This document shows, piece after piece, positions 1 through 8,743 of a stretch of 10,490 bases of DNA. This stretch comes from Isotricha intestinalis (taxonomy: Eukaryota > Ciliophora > Litostomatea > Vestibuliferida > Isotrichidae): NCBI GenBank assembly GCA_023807065.1, contig JAJJLU010004676.1, positions 1-10,490 on the forward strand, given 5' to 3'. The first letter of the stretch is position 1, and each line of letters starts with the position of its first letter. The position numbers and the translations under genes were made by a program. The notes under the pieces are model-generated. The model had not been told where the DNA came from and did no database searches. It saw nothing but the letters and a program-made list of their open reading frames with translations.

Positions 1-889
1 AATTTAGATGTTTTAATGAAAAAATACGGTGATCCTATTTCTAATGAAATTAACTATGTTGCTATTTTATACGACGCTGCTAATTTCGGTGAAAATGATA
101 AAAATAAAAAAGATGATATTTCTACTATGCAAAAATTAAATGATAAAGAATTTATTCCTTCTTTAAGTAATGCTAATAATTTTTATACTTATCAATCATA
201 TTTCGTTAATTTAAATTATAAAATGAAAGATATTATTGATAAGATAAAACATACTGTTAAAATTAATAGAATAAGATTACATTTGTTTTTCGAAGATTTT
301 GATCCTTTAAGAAAAGGAACTTGTACAAAAGCAAAATTTAGAACTGCTTTAGATATGGCTAATTTACATTTAAGAAAAGAAGAATTTGAATTTTTAGAAA
401 ATTTCTATTCTGTTCCTAATGAAGATGATAAAGTTTATTATAAAGATTTAGTTGAAGAAGGTTGAAACTGTTTTTACTTTAAAAAATTTAGAAAAAGATC
501 CTTTATTAAGACCTGGAGAATTTAAAATTCCTGATTTTTTAAATCCAGAAAAGAAATTAAATCAACAAGAAAATGAATTTTTAGATAAAACAATGAGGAA
601 ATTAGCTTTATTAGTTAGAAAATATAGAGTTGATCCTAAATCTTTTTTTAAAGATGCTGACAGAGCTAATATTGGAATTATTGCTTCGAGTAAATTTTCT
701 TCTATTCTTTCTACTTTTAGATTAACTGTTAATGAAAAAGAAATGAATATTTTAATTAAGAGATTCTCTGGAAAAAGCATGATTGAAATTAATTATTATG
801 ATTTTAATGATTGCTTAAAAAAATATGTTAGTATGATGGAAGAAGAAAAAGAAAAAGAAGAAGAAGCTATGTTACAAGGAATGAAATAA
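1..889 (+). CDS. EF-hand-like protein, 5' partial, one internal frameshift
   Basis: The frame is open from base 1 and an ATG lies at 16, but the upstream codons (NLDVL) already read like protein, so the true start is probably outside the window. Frame 1 runs to a TGA at 463-465. The remainder continues one frame over from about 461 to the TAA at 887-889. Removing one G of the GG at 460-461 gives an uninterrupted protein. Two helix-loop-helix units are visible: FFEDFDPLRKGTCTKAKF in the first half and FFKDADRANIGIIASSKF in the second. Both loops lack most acidic Ca2+ ligands and have Lys at position 12, so calcium binding is doubtful. The stretch FKIPDFLNPEKKLNQQE and the Glu/Lys-rich end resemble EF-hand proteins common in ciliates, which I recall as axonemal or cytoskeletal; this is memory, not a search. 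Identity as a degenerate EF-hand protein is likely; the exact function is unknown. Confidence 0.75.
457..466 (+). other. Frameshift site in the EF-hand gene
   Basis: Upstream codons read GAA GAA GGT TGA; downstream sense coding needs GTT GAA ACT, one base out of phase. Three readings fit: an extra G (sequencing error or mutation), a +1 ribosomal shift at GGT-TGA that skips the T, or a 31-nt GT-AG intron at 461-491 whose removal also restores frame. The intron reading deletes the protein-like stretch TVFTLKNL, so a one-base indel is preferred. Confidence 0.7.
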
Positions 890-2027
890 GGTTTTTAATT
901 TATTTATTTATTTTTTTGTTTTTTTTTTTGGATTTTTTTAAAAAAAAGGATATATTGGAAATTCTTTATATAATTGTTTAATTGTTTTTTGATGTTTTAA
1001 AGCCAATTGGAAAATATAATTTTTAATTTTTAAAATTATATTATAATAAAATAAACAATGGTTTTTTTATAAAAAAAATAAAGAAAAACTAAGAAAGAAA
1101 AAATGAAATAATCAATCTCAAGTAAATTAAGTATAATATTTACGATTAACTTCTTTATTAACAATAATTTAACAATTCATTACAATATAAAATTCATATT
1201 ATAATCTATTTAATAAATTAACGGAAAAATTGTATATTTATCATAATAATTATTTCCAAAAGGAAAAATGTTCATTATTTTTAATTTTACAAAAATAAAT
1301 TAACAATAAAAATTCTTAAAAATATTATTTATATAAAGAAAATATCAATTCAAATCACAGAAAATATCAATATATAGACTAGATATAATTAAAGTAGAAA
1401 ATTTTTGTAAAATACAATATAATTAATTAAAGGAAGATGAAATAAAATGAATCTCCTTTTCTATATGAATATATTTTATATTCATTACATTTTCATTTAT
1501 TATTTCTTGAAGATTTAAAGTTATTGATAATATTATTTTTGATTTTTTTTGGTGATAATAAATTTAAATTTTCATGTTCAATTTTTTTATTTTTGTTAAT
1601 TTCTCTTGTTCTTTCTCTATATTATTTGTTAAAGTATTTATAATCTCTTATTATATATTTTTTTTTTCATTATTTTGTTCTTCCATTTTTTAAGTTTTTT
1701 ATATACTTTAATTGTGGAAAATATAAAATGTTTCACTTTATGTTGTTGGAATTTATTATTTTTTTATATAATTTATTTTATTTATTCTTAACTTCTCTTT
1801 ATATTTTAGTTTATTTAAAGAGATAAATTATTCTTTATAATTTAATTTCTTTTATTTTTTTAAACTAAATTTAAAAATTGAAAATCAATTCTTTTAAAAC
1901 ATTGTAAATTAAGAATCATATAAATAAATAAAAAAAAGAACAAAAAAAGGAAAAAATTTGTGTAATAAATTATTATAAAAATCTTACAAAAAGAAAAAGA
2001 GTTTATTAAAATAAATAACTAAAAAAA
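890..2027. other. Long AT-rich spacer between convergent genes
   Basis: This lies between the 3' ends of the EF-hand gene and DNAI2, so it should hold two 3' UTRs. Most of it is A/T runs with stops in every frame. I see no intact gene, tRNA-like fold or clear poly(A) signal that stands out from the base composition. The only structure I can support is the minus-strand coding remnant at about 1205-1686. Confidence 0.6.
1205..1686 (-). pseudogene. Degraded coding remnant, unidentified
   Basis: On the minus strand an ATG at 1686-1684 opens a Glu/Lys-rich frame starting MEEQNNEKKN. It contains two adjacent TAA codons, then continues in a second frame after an A7 run at 1582-1588. The second frame reads LNLLSPKKIKNN, then crosses a TGA and reads YSYRKGDSFYFIFL before a TAA at 1429-1427. 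A further protein-like piece, FCKIKNNEHFSFWK, is readable near 1250-1295. The mix of residues (C, W, H, G) and the proline-serine stretch are unlike pure AT noise. GDSFY faintly resembles the GD-N-(S/C)-FY catalytic region of OTU/otubain-like cysteine peptidases, but this is a weak guess. It may instead be chance; the outer limits are approximate. Confidence 0.35.
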
Positions 2028-4145
2028 TCATTGGTTTTCAAGAACTTTATGTTGTTCTTCTTCCTCATCCATAAACCCTTTAACGTCTTCATCAGGAGCT
2101 TTTTCAATTTCATCACCTTCTTTATTTTCACCTTCTTTATTTTCTCCTTCTTTATTTTCACCCTCTTTATTTTCTCCTTCTTTATTTTCACCTTCTTTAT
2201 TTTCACCTTCTTTATTTTCTCCTTCTTTATTTTCTCCTTCTTTATTTTCTCCTTCTTTATTTTCTCCTTCTTTTTTTTCTTCTTCTTTTTTTTCTCCTTC
2301 TTTATTTTCTGATTTTGGTTCTTCTTCTTTCTTTTCTTCTTCTTCTAGATAAACTGCTTGAGATTCTCCAGTTAATTCTTCAACGAAATGCATATATGAT
2401 TCTTCAATTTCTTTTATTTTTGCATCTTCTGCTGCTTTTTGTTTTTCTAAATTTACATTCTCTTTTGGAGGTGCCATTTTCTTTTGAGTAGTTAATACTT
2501 TTTCCTTAGTTTGTTCTCTTTCAAATAATTTATTCAAATTATTTTTTTTCATATCCACTTCTTCTTTATCAACCATAACATAAAAGCTTTTACTTAATTT
2601 TAATAAGGAAACAATTCCATCTTCATCACCAACAAGTAATTTATCTCCTTTACTAGAAAGAGACATAGTAGTTAAAGAAGCATCAGTGACTTTATATTCA
2701 AAAGTAGTTTCATTTAATTTATAACATAAATCATATCCATTAATCCAACCATCACTTCTTGAAACTAAATACATCCCAACACGAGGACACCATAAACAAT
2801 CAGTTAAATAAGCAGGAAAATATTTACTAATTAAAATAGGAGTTTTTAAATCTTCAGTCCATATTCTAGCAGTCCAATCACCAACAGTTAAAATAAATTT
2901 AAAGTTAGTAGGATTTCTTTGCATACCAACAATAGGACCTAAATGTCTTCCTGAAGTTAATCCTAATTTCTGTCCAATTTCTCCTTCAGTTTTCTTTTTA
3001 TTTACTATAAATATTGTTCCTTGTTCAGTTGCTAATAAAAATTTAGCAGCTCCAGCATCAGTTGAATTATCTATACGAGTACCTCCATATTCCTTTTTTA
3101 TTTCTTCTTCAACTCCTTCTGCATTAGTTATTTTCTCAGTATTTTCCAAAAATAATGGTTTTTCAGTTTGTAAATCAATTTCAACAGGAAGTTGAATTCC
3201 TTTTAAAGAAACTAAACAATCTTTATCTTTAATTTCCCACCAAATGACAGAACCATCAGTACTTGAAGTTACAAATTCATTTGAATTTTTAGATTTTAAC
3301 CAAACAAAATCAGAAATAGGTTCAGTATGAGAATTTTCAACTTTAGTAAATCCAATCCATTTATTTTCATTTAAGTCATATACACCTGCTGTTCCATTCG
3401 CACATCCAACTCCTAAAATATGAGAGTGTTTATTATTAAAAGCAACAGTAACAATTTCTGAAGTATGTCTTATAGTATTTAAAGGAGTATTTGGCTTTTC
3501 AATATCCCAAACTAAAGCAGGTGGTAAATAATTAGGAGGAATATCTTCAGTTTGATCTTTTGATAATTTATATGCAACTGCAATTCTAGTTTGTTCTTCT
3601 TTTTCTTCTGGTACAATCCAAGCCACTTTAACAACTGATCTTTTATAAGGTTCTGGATCTTTAAATACCATTTTTATATTTGCTTCAAAGTTATCAGAAA
3701 CAACTTCTTTCTTTTTCTCATCGAAATATTCTTCATAAACATCCATAAGTTGATTTTGATGAATAATTTTTTCAGTATTAGCAATTAATTCTCTTATTTT
3801 TAATTCAAATTTATCTCCTTTTTCTTTAGCACGAACCCAACCTTTCATTTCTCTTTGAACTTTCTCAGGTTCACTATGATTAATAACATCTTCAGGCCAA
3901 CCTCCTTCTAAATGTGATAATGTTATTGTCTTTGTTGGTATTTTTTCTGTGTTTACCATATGAGAACTTTTCTCTACCATATTTGATAATGTTATACTCT
4001 TAGGATTCTTAGGACCATAATTTATCATTTGATCTGGATTGGGTTTTAATATTATTGATGGGTTTATTGTTATTTCCTTCTCTTTAAAGTTTATTGGCTG
4101 ACCAAAGTATTCACGCTTTAATGTGTATGTATTGTCTTCACTCAT
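2028..4145 (-). CDS. DNAI2: Axonemal outer-arm dynein intermediate chain 2 (DNAI2 / IC2-ODA6 type)
   Basis: This 705-residue intronless protein is a WD-repeat intermediate chain of the ciliary outer dynein arm. With the DNAI1-type partner it scaffolds the heavy chains and helps dock the motor to doublet microtubules. Family landmarks in order: N-terminal block with EGGWPEDV (80-87) and DVYEEYF (135-141); start of the WD propeller near LVWDIEKPNTP (211-221); STDGSVIWWEI (295-305); ATEQGTIFI (372-380); TVGDWTARIW (420-429); and the post-propeller FEREQTKEK (541-549). The order and spacing match animal DNAI2 and algal IC2. It is about 100 residues longer than human DNAI2 because of an acidic/lysine-rich tail carrying ten ENKEG units. 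The stop is TGA. The start is the first Met, next to a conserved-looking Y-L-K-R-E-Y-F-G opening and an A-rich leader. It is divergent from the kelch gene and convergent with the EF-hand gene. Confidence 0.95.
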   Translation of the reverse strand: MSEDNTYTLKREYFGQPINFKEKEITINPSIILKPNPDQMINYGPKNPKSITLSNMVEKSSHMVNTEKIPTKTITLSHLEGGWPEDVINHSEPEKVQREMKGWVRAKEKGDKFELKIRELIANTEKIIHQNQLMDVYEEYFDEKKKEVVSDNFEANIKMVFKDPEPYKRSVVKVAWIVPEEKEEQTRIAVAYKLSKDQTEDIPPNYLPPALVWDIEKPNTPLNTIRHTSEIVTVAFNNKHSHILGVGCANGTAGVYDLNENKWIGFTKVENSHTEPISDFVWLKSKNSNEFVTSSTDGSVIWWEIKDKDCLVSLKGIQLPVEIDLQTEKPLFLENTEKITNAEGVEEEIKKEYGGTRIDNSTDAGAAKFLLATEQGTIFIVNKKKTEGEIGQKLGLTSGRHLGPIVGMQRNPTNFKFILTVGDWTARIWTEDLKTPILISKYFPAYLTDCLWCPRVGMYLVSRSDGWINGYDLCYKLNETTFEYKVTDASLTTMSLSSKGDKLLVGDEDGIVSLLKLSKSFYVMVDKEEVDMKKNNLNKLFEREQTKEKVLTTQKKMAPPKENVNLEKQKAAEDAKIKEIEESYMHFVEELTGESQAVYLEEEEKKEEEPKSENKEGEKKEEEKKEGENKEGENKEGENKEGENKEGENKEGENKEGENKEGENKEGENKEGENKEGDEIEKAPDEDVKGFMDEEEEQHKVLENQ
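2116..2265 (-). repeat. 15-bp tandem repeat inside the DNAI2 tail
   Basis: Ten consecutive 15-bp units occur, on the plus strand ccttctttattttc followed by t or a, with one ccctc variant (unit at 2161). They encode ten ENKEG pentapeptides. Related degenerate units continue to about 2310 (GEKKEE, then ENKEG again). Units differ almost only at a synonymous third position. This fits recent expansion by slippage or unequal exchange in a disordered tail. Confidence 0.92.
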
Positions 4146-4337
4146 TTTTTTATTTTTTTTTTTTTTTTTTTCTGGTATTTGGATTTTTTATAAAGGAACG
4201 GTTATGTTAAAAATATTTTTTTTTTTGGATTTTTTTTTTTTTAAATTTTTAATTTATTATTAATTATAATTGGGTTATTAAAATTTAATTATTAAAAACT
4301 AACATGTTTAATTTATTTATCTAAATAAATTAAAAAA
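4146..4337. promoter_or_regulatory. Divergent promoter region between DNAI2 and the kelch gene
   Basis: These 192 bases separate two start codons pointing away from each other, so both genes must be driven from here or from overlapping sequence. A 19-base T run at 4153-4171 lies just outside the DNAI2 start and would give its transcript a poly-A-rich leader. More T runs follow near 4217-4243. No TATA box can be told from the background. The strongest structure is the inverted repeat at 4307-4334. Confidence 0.4.
4307..4334. repeat. Perfect 13-bp inverted repeat before the kelch start codon
   Basis: Arms TTTAATTTATTTA (4307-4319) and TAAATAAATTAAA (4322-4334) are exact reverse complements around a TC spacer, ending three bases before the ATG at 4338. 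It could form a hairpin in the 5' leader or bind a dimeric protein. Arms made only of A and T make chance occurrence more likely than usual. Confidence 0.6.
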
Positions 4338-6650
4338 ATGATAAATCAAAATTATCAAAATAATAATTATTCCAATCGTGAAAATTACCAATTTATAAAT
4401 GATTTTAAATATAAAACTAACAATCACGGATTTACTCCTTCATTAGAAATTCCATATAATTCAAATATAATAAAGAAGGAAAAAAAAATAATAAATATTC
4501 CAAATGAGAAAATATACTTAAATAAAGAAGTAAACAATTTAAAATTAATAAATAAAAGAAATCCAAATATAATATTAAACTCAATATCAACAGAGAAAAA
4601 AAAAAGTATTGAAATATCAAAGAATATAAATTTATCAGAATCAAATAATGAAAAAAATAATAAAAGAAACATAACAATAAATTCAAGTTCTTTAATATAT
4701 AATTCAAATAAAATAAATAATATTTATAATCCTCAAATAAGAAGTCAAAGTAATAATAATTCAAATAATTTACAATTTTTAACAAATAATATAAATGAAC
4801 AAAAAATATCTGTTCAAGATAATTATATTTCTTTTCTTCAAAAACAATTAGATGATACAGTTAAAAAGAATAAAGAATTAATTATGATGTATAAAGAAAT
4901 AGAAAAAACTCTTGAAAAGGTAAATTTAGAAAATAAAAAGTTAAATTTAAAATTAATAGAAAGTGAAAATAAATTTAATGAATTTAATTTAAAAAATGAA
5001 GAATTAAAATTAAATAATAAAAATATTCAAAATGAATTAAATAAAAAAGAAATTGAATTAGAAAATAAAATAAAAGAAAAAGAAAAAGAAAATGAATTAT
5101 TAAAAATTACCTTAAATGATTTACAAAAAAATAATAATGAATTAAAACAAAATTTATTATCTATGTCTAATAAATTAACAAATTCTTTAAATAAAGATTC
5201 AAATATTTTTGAAAAAGAATTAAATTTATTAAAAGAACAAAATGATATTTTAACAAAAAATCTTTTATCTAAAAATCAAAATTTAGAAAATTTACAAAAT
5301 GAAAATAATGAATTAAACACTGAAAATAGAATATTAAAAGATCAAATTGAAGATTATAAAAATCAATATAATTTATTAAAGAATTCAATAAAATATTATA
5401 ATAAAAATAAAATAAATATAAATGAATCAAAAGACTCTTTTTCAACAAATGAAATAATAAATTTAACAATGGATGGAACAAATACTTTTATATATAAAAA
5501 AAAATCATCTGAAAATTTTGCTTTTAATAATTTTAAAAAGAAAAAAAAAATAGATGAAATAAAATTAAAAATTCCTTCAAAAAGTAATCCAAAAATAAAA
5601 GAAATTCCAATTAAATATAATGAAACTTATGATAATGAAAATGATTTTTTTTCTAAAAAGATTAATAATAATAACACTTTAATTCATAGTTATAATTTTA
5701 AAAACAATGAAATAAATGATTTATTTATTCAAAGTTCAATTTTAGAACAAAAATTAAAAAATTATGAAACTTTTAATTTTATAATAAATCCTTTAGAAAA
5801 ATGTTTATTTAATATTGATAAAGATTTAAATATAATAAAATTTGAAATAAAAACAAAAAAATTTTCTTTAATAAAAATAAAGAATAATCCTTTAATAAAA
5901 ATATATGATGATTATATAAATAATTTTTATTATGAAGGAACAATAATATTAAACACATTAAATGGAATATTTATTTTAACAGGAAAAAATAATGATATTC
6001 TTTATTATTATAATAATGAAAATAATACAATAAGAAAAATTTGTCAATTTAAAAATTCTCATAATTCAGGTTCTTTACTTTTAGATGAAGAAAAAAAAAA
6101 TATTATAGTTTTATCAGGGAAATATAATAAAAAAGTAGAATATTTTTCTTTTGAAAATGGAACAATTAATTTTTATCCTGATTTAAATATTGAAAGAGCA
6201 AATTCAACTTATTGTTTAATTAATAATAAATTATTTTCTTTTTTTGGTTTTTGTTGTCCTTTAAATACTTATAATAATAATATTGAATTTATTAATTTTT
6301 CTTTAATGGATTCTTGGAAATTTATTTCTTTTAAATTAAATGAAAATGATATTAATTTAAATATTCATTGTATTTCTAATATTAAATTTAAAGGGAAATA
6401 TTCTATTATTATTTTTGGAGGAATTAGAAATGAAGGAGATATTTTCTTTGATAATTTTTTGTCTTTTGATACGGAAAATAATATTATTTCTAAAATTATT
6501 ATTAAGAATAATCAAAATTATGGATGTATTTTTTCGAAAAATTCTAATTTTATTCAAATTGATGATAATTATTTGTTAATTGATGATAATAATAATGTTC
6601 ATATTGTTGATAGTAATTTACATTTTAGTTTATTTAAATTTAATTTATAA
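4338..6650 (+). CDS. Coiled-coil and kelch-propeller protein
   Basis: An intact 770-residue protein in a single exon. Residues 1-155 are low-complexity and rich in Asn, Lys, Ile and Ser. Residues about 160-355 form a long coiled coil opening with YISFLQKQLDDTVKKNKEL and continuing with Leu/Glu/Lys/Asn heptads. A basic, Ser/Asn-rich linker follows to about 485. The last 280 residues look like a kelch-type beta-propeller: repeated strands with turn motifs ILTGKNND, IVLSGKYNKK and IIFGGIRNEG, and ERANSTYCLINNKLFSFFGF, where blade positions are recognisable but diverged. Coiled-coil plus kelch proteins of this layout are, as I recall, numerous in ciliates and often of unknown role; scaffolding or protein binding is inferred. 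The start is the first ATG after an A7 leader and the stop is TAA. Kelch assignment is moderate because classic GG pairs are few. Confidence 0.72.
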   Translation: MINQNYQNNNYSNRENYQFINDFKYKTNNHGFTPSLEIPYNSNIIKKEKKIINIPNEKIYLNKEVNNLKLINKRNPNIILNSISTEKKKSIEISKNINLSESNNEKNNKRNITINSSSLIYNSNKINNIYNPQIRSQSNNNSNNLQFLTNNINEQKISVQDNYISFLQKQLDDTVKKNKELIMMYKEIEKTLEKVNLENKKLNLKLIESENKFNEFNLKNEELKLNNKNIQNELNKKEIELENKIKEKEKENELLKITLNDLQKNNNELKQNLLSMSNKLTNSLNKDSNIFEKELNLLKEQNDILTKNLLSKNQNLENLQNENNELNTENRILKDQIEDYKNQYNLLKNSIKYYNKNKININESKDSFSTNEIINLTMDGTNTFIYKKKSSENFAFNNFKKKKKIDEIKLKIPSKSNPKIKEIPIKYNETYDNENDFFSKKINNNNTLIHSYNFKNNEINDLFIQSSILEQKLKNYETFNFIINPLEKCLFNIDKDLNIIKFEIKTKKFSLIKIKNNPLIKIYDDYINNFYYEGTIILNTLNGIFILTGKNNDILYYYNNENNTIRKICQFKNSHNSGSLLLDEEKKNIIVLSGKYNKKVEYFSFENGTINFYPDLNIERANSTYCLINNKLFSFFGFCCPLNTYNNNIEFINFSLMDSWKFISFKLNENDINLNIHCISNIKFKGKYSIIIFGGIRNEGDIFFDNFLSFDTENNIISKIIIKNNQNYGCIFSKNSNFIQIDDNYLLIDDNNNVHIVDSNLHFSLFKFNL

Positions 6651-7197
6651 ATTTTACTTTTTTCGTTAAATAATTTTTTATGCTTTTTATTTTTTTAAAA
6701 AATAGAAAAATTGTTTTAGTTGAAAGATGAGTTTAAGTTTTTTTAAATTTAAACATAAAGGATTCAAAAAAAGAATATATTTGTAAAACATTATTTGATA
6801 TAATTTATTATTATTTGTAAGCAAATAGTAATATATTTTTTAATATATATTAATATTTAAAAAAATAGATTTATTATATAATATTTTCCAATGTTTCTCT
6901 TTTTTAAAATATTATAGATTTCAAACAACTTTTTATCTGAATTAATTAATATATAATATTTTTAAGAATTAATATTAATATATTAAATAAATAATTATCT
7001 TTTAATTTGTCTTTTTTCATTATTTTTTTTAGTGAATGATTTAAAATATTTAGTAAAAAAAAATAATTATGTTTAATTATTTTATAATAATTGGTAAAAA
7101 AATATAAAGAATTTTATCCTTTTATAATATTTTACTTATTTAATATGTTAATTTAATTTTTTGTTTGTTAGTTATAAAAATAAAAATTTAAACGAAT
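6651..7197. other. AT-rich spacer upstream of the ankyrin gene
   Basis: This stretch holds the 3' UTR of the kelch gene and the 5' region of the ankyrin gene. It is nearly all A/T, with stops in every frame. A small hairpin-forming repeat lies at 6807-6832 (11-bp stem with one G-T pair, loop TAAG). A 19-codon ORF at 6727-6786 is not supported by anything else. I see no RNA gene. Confidence 0.5.
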
Positions 7198-8392
7198 ATG
7201 GAAGATATATCAATAAAAAGTACACACTTTTACAAACCAAAAAATACAAGAAATATAATTAAAGTTAATAAATCAATATCAAATAGATATAAGATTTTAA
7301 ATAACCAATCAACAGAAAGTACAAAAGAATATGATAATTCTCTATTAAAAAGTCAAAATAAATTTTTTTCTAAAATAGGAGAAAATATAATAAAACCATA
7401 TAATTTTCATTCAGAAAAAAAAATAAAAAAAACAAAGAAATTTATAAGTAGAAATTATATTTCAAATTCATATAAAAATATAATATATGATCCTTATTTA
7501 ATAAAAGCATGTAAAACTGCAATAATAAATAATAAAAAGCAATTACCAAATTATAAAGAAATAATAAATAAAATAAATAAAGAATTTAATATTAAAGAAG
7601 AAAACGAAAAAACAAATGATGATAATAATAATATAAATGAATTAAATGATAATAATAATAAAATAAATAAAAATGATTTAAGTATTGCAGAAACAAATTA
7701 TAATATAAATGAAAATAATAATAAGTAAAATTAAATATATAAATATTAATTTTTTTTAGTGAAGAAAAAGAAGAAAATAAAAGAGAAGAAGAAATAAAAA
7801 ATCAAATAATAGAAGAACAAAGGAAAAACGAAAGTAAAATAAAAAAATAATATAAATGTTTTAAAAAAAAATAGTAAAAAAAAAGAGAAAAAGAATATTA
7901 ATAAATGCAATAAGATATTTATCATCAAATAACATAAAAATAGATGAATATTTAAAAGAAAATCCTTTTCCAAAAAAGCCTTTTGAACTTCAAAAGAGTG
8001 AAGAATTTATAGATTCAGTAAAATTTAATAGAATTGAAGAAGTGAAAGAAGCAATTAAAAAAAATAAAAATTATTTATTTCAATATGATTATAATAAACA
8101 AACTGGTTTTCATTGGGCTTCAAAGTTAGGTTATGTTAATTTATTAAAGTTTTTATGTGAAAGTGGAAATTATATTAATTTATATGATTTAAAAATGAGA
8201 ACTCCTATTTATTTAGCTGCTTTATTTAATCAATATGAATGTTTAGAAATTTTAATTAATTATGGAGCTAATTCTTTTCTTTGTGATTCTCAAGGAAAAA
8301 AACCTATTGATGTTACAACTTCTGAAAAATGTAAAAAAATTTTAAGTGGTACTGTTGAAAAACCATATTTTGATTTATATAATAATAAATAA
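7198..8392 (+). CDS. Ankyrin-repeat protein, three exons with two tiny introns
   Basis: Exons 7198-7724, 7760-7833 and 7875-8392 join into 1,119 nt, exactly 372 codons plus TAA. Residues 1-175 are Lys/Asn/Ser-rich and unstructured. Exon 2 and the start of exon 3 encode a charged Glu/Lys helix. Exon 3 then reads KRILINAIRYLSSN, an acidic linker, FNRIEEVKEAIKKNKNYLFQ, and two clear ankyrin repeats at about 277-338 (TGFHWASKLGYVNLLKFLCE; RTPIYLAALFNQYECLEILI). A truncated third follows, ending with QGKKPIDV. TGFHWA and TPIYLA correspond to the TPLHxA signature. Ankyrin units bind proteins; the partner is unknown. Single-domain ankyrin proteins of this shape are familiar from ciliates, by memory only. 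Without the introns the reading stops at 7728 and the ankyrin part has only a GTG at 8042, so the spliced model is strongly preferred. Confidence 0.87.
7725..7759 (+). other. Intron 1 of the ankyrin gene, 35 nt
   Basis: It begins GTAAAAT and ends TATTAATTTTTTTTAG, with a T8 tract before the acceptor and a possible branch region TATTAAT. It interrupts a codon after its second base (phase 2; AA|T = Asn). Removing it bypasses the in-frame TAA at 7726-7728 and leads into the Glu-rich exon 2. It shares its GTAAAAT donor with intron 2. Confidence 0.85.
7834..7874 (+). other. Intron 2 of the ankyrin gene, 41 nt
   Basis: It begins GTAAAATAAAA and ends AAAATAG; phase 1 (A|TA = Ile). Of the nearby AG acceptors (7874, 7885, 7887, 7893) only 7874 keeps the ankyrin frame open. 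It lacks the T-rich acceptor tract of intron 1, so the donor match and frame logic carry the call. Confidence 0.82.
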
Positions 8393-8743
8393 ATTTTTTT
8401 TAATTTTTTTTGTACTTTTTTTAATGCTTTTTTTTTTAAATATTTTTTTCATTTGAAAAAGAAAAATTTATGATAATAAATAATTAAAAGATAAATTTGT
8501 TGAAAAATTAATATTATATCAATTGAAGGATTTAAAGGAAGTAAATTTTATTTGAAGATATATTAAATTTTATATCTAAGAATATTAAATAATATAATCA
8601 TAATATATTTATTAAATTAATATGAGCTAAAATATTATTAAATAAAAATTATAAAAAAACAAAAAATTGTTTATAATTAAATTGAAAATTTCATTTTTTT
8701 ATTTTTTTCATATAATCATAATACCTATATAATTTTTAATTTA
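8393..8743. other. AT-rich spacer between convergent coding regions
   Basis: This is 3' flank of the ankyrin gene and 3' flank of the degraded minus-strand gene. It has T-rich runs at 8395-8450 and otherwise mixed A/T, with stops in all frames. I see no gene or RNA element. Confidence 0.5.

Noticed and set aside
562..780. Minus-strand ORF within the EF-hand gene
   Set aside because: Antisense to well-supported coding sequence, with no domain.
2006..2312. Open frames on both strands over the DNAI2 tail repeat (K/I-rich minus, F/S-rich plus)
   Set aside because: They are out-of-frame readings of the 15-bp repeat; the DNAI2 frame explains the sequence.
6727..6786. Tiny plus-strand ORF of 19 codons (MSLSFFKFKHKGFKK...)
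   Set aside because: Too short, in an AT-rich spacer, with no supporting signal or continuation across a plausible intron.
7746..7973. Minus-strand Phe-rich ORF opposite exons 2-3 of the ankyrin gene
   Set aside because: It is the complement of Lys/Glu-rich coding sequence and intron; composition is typical of a shadow frame.
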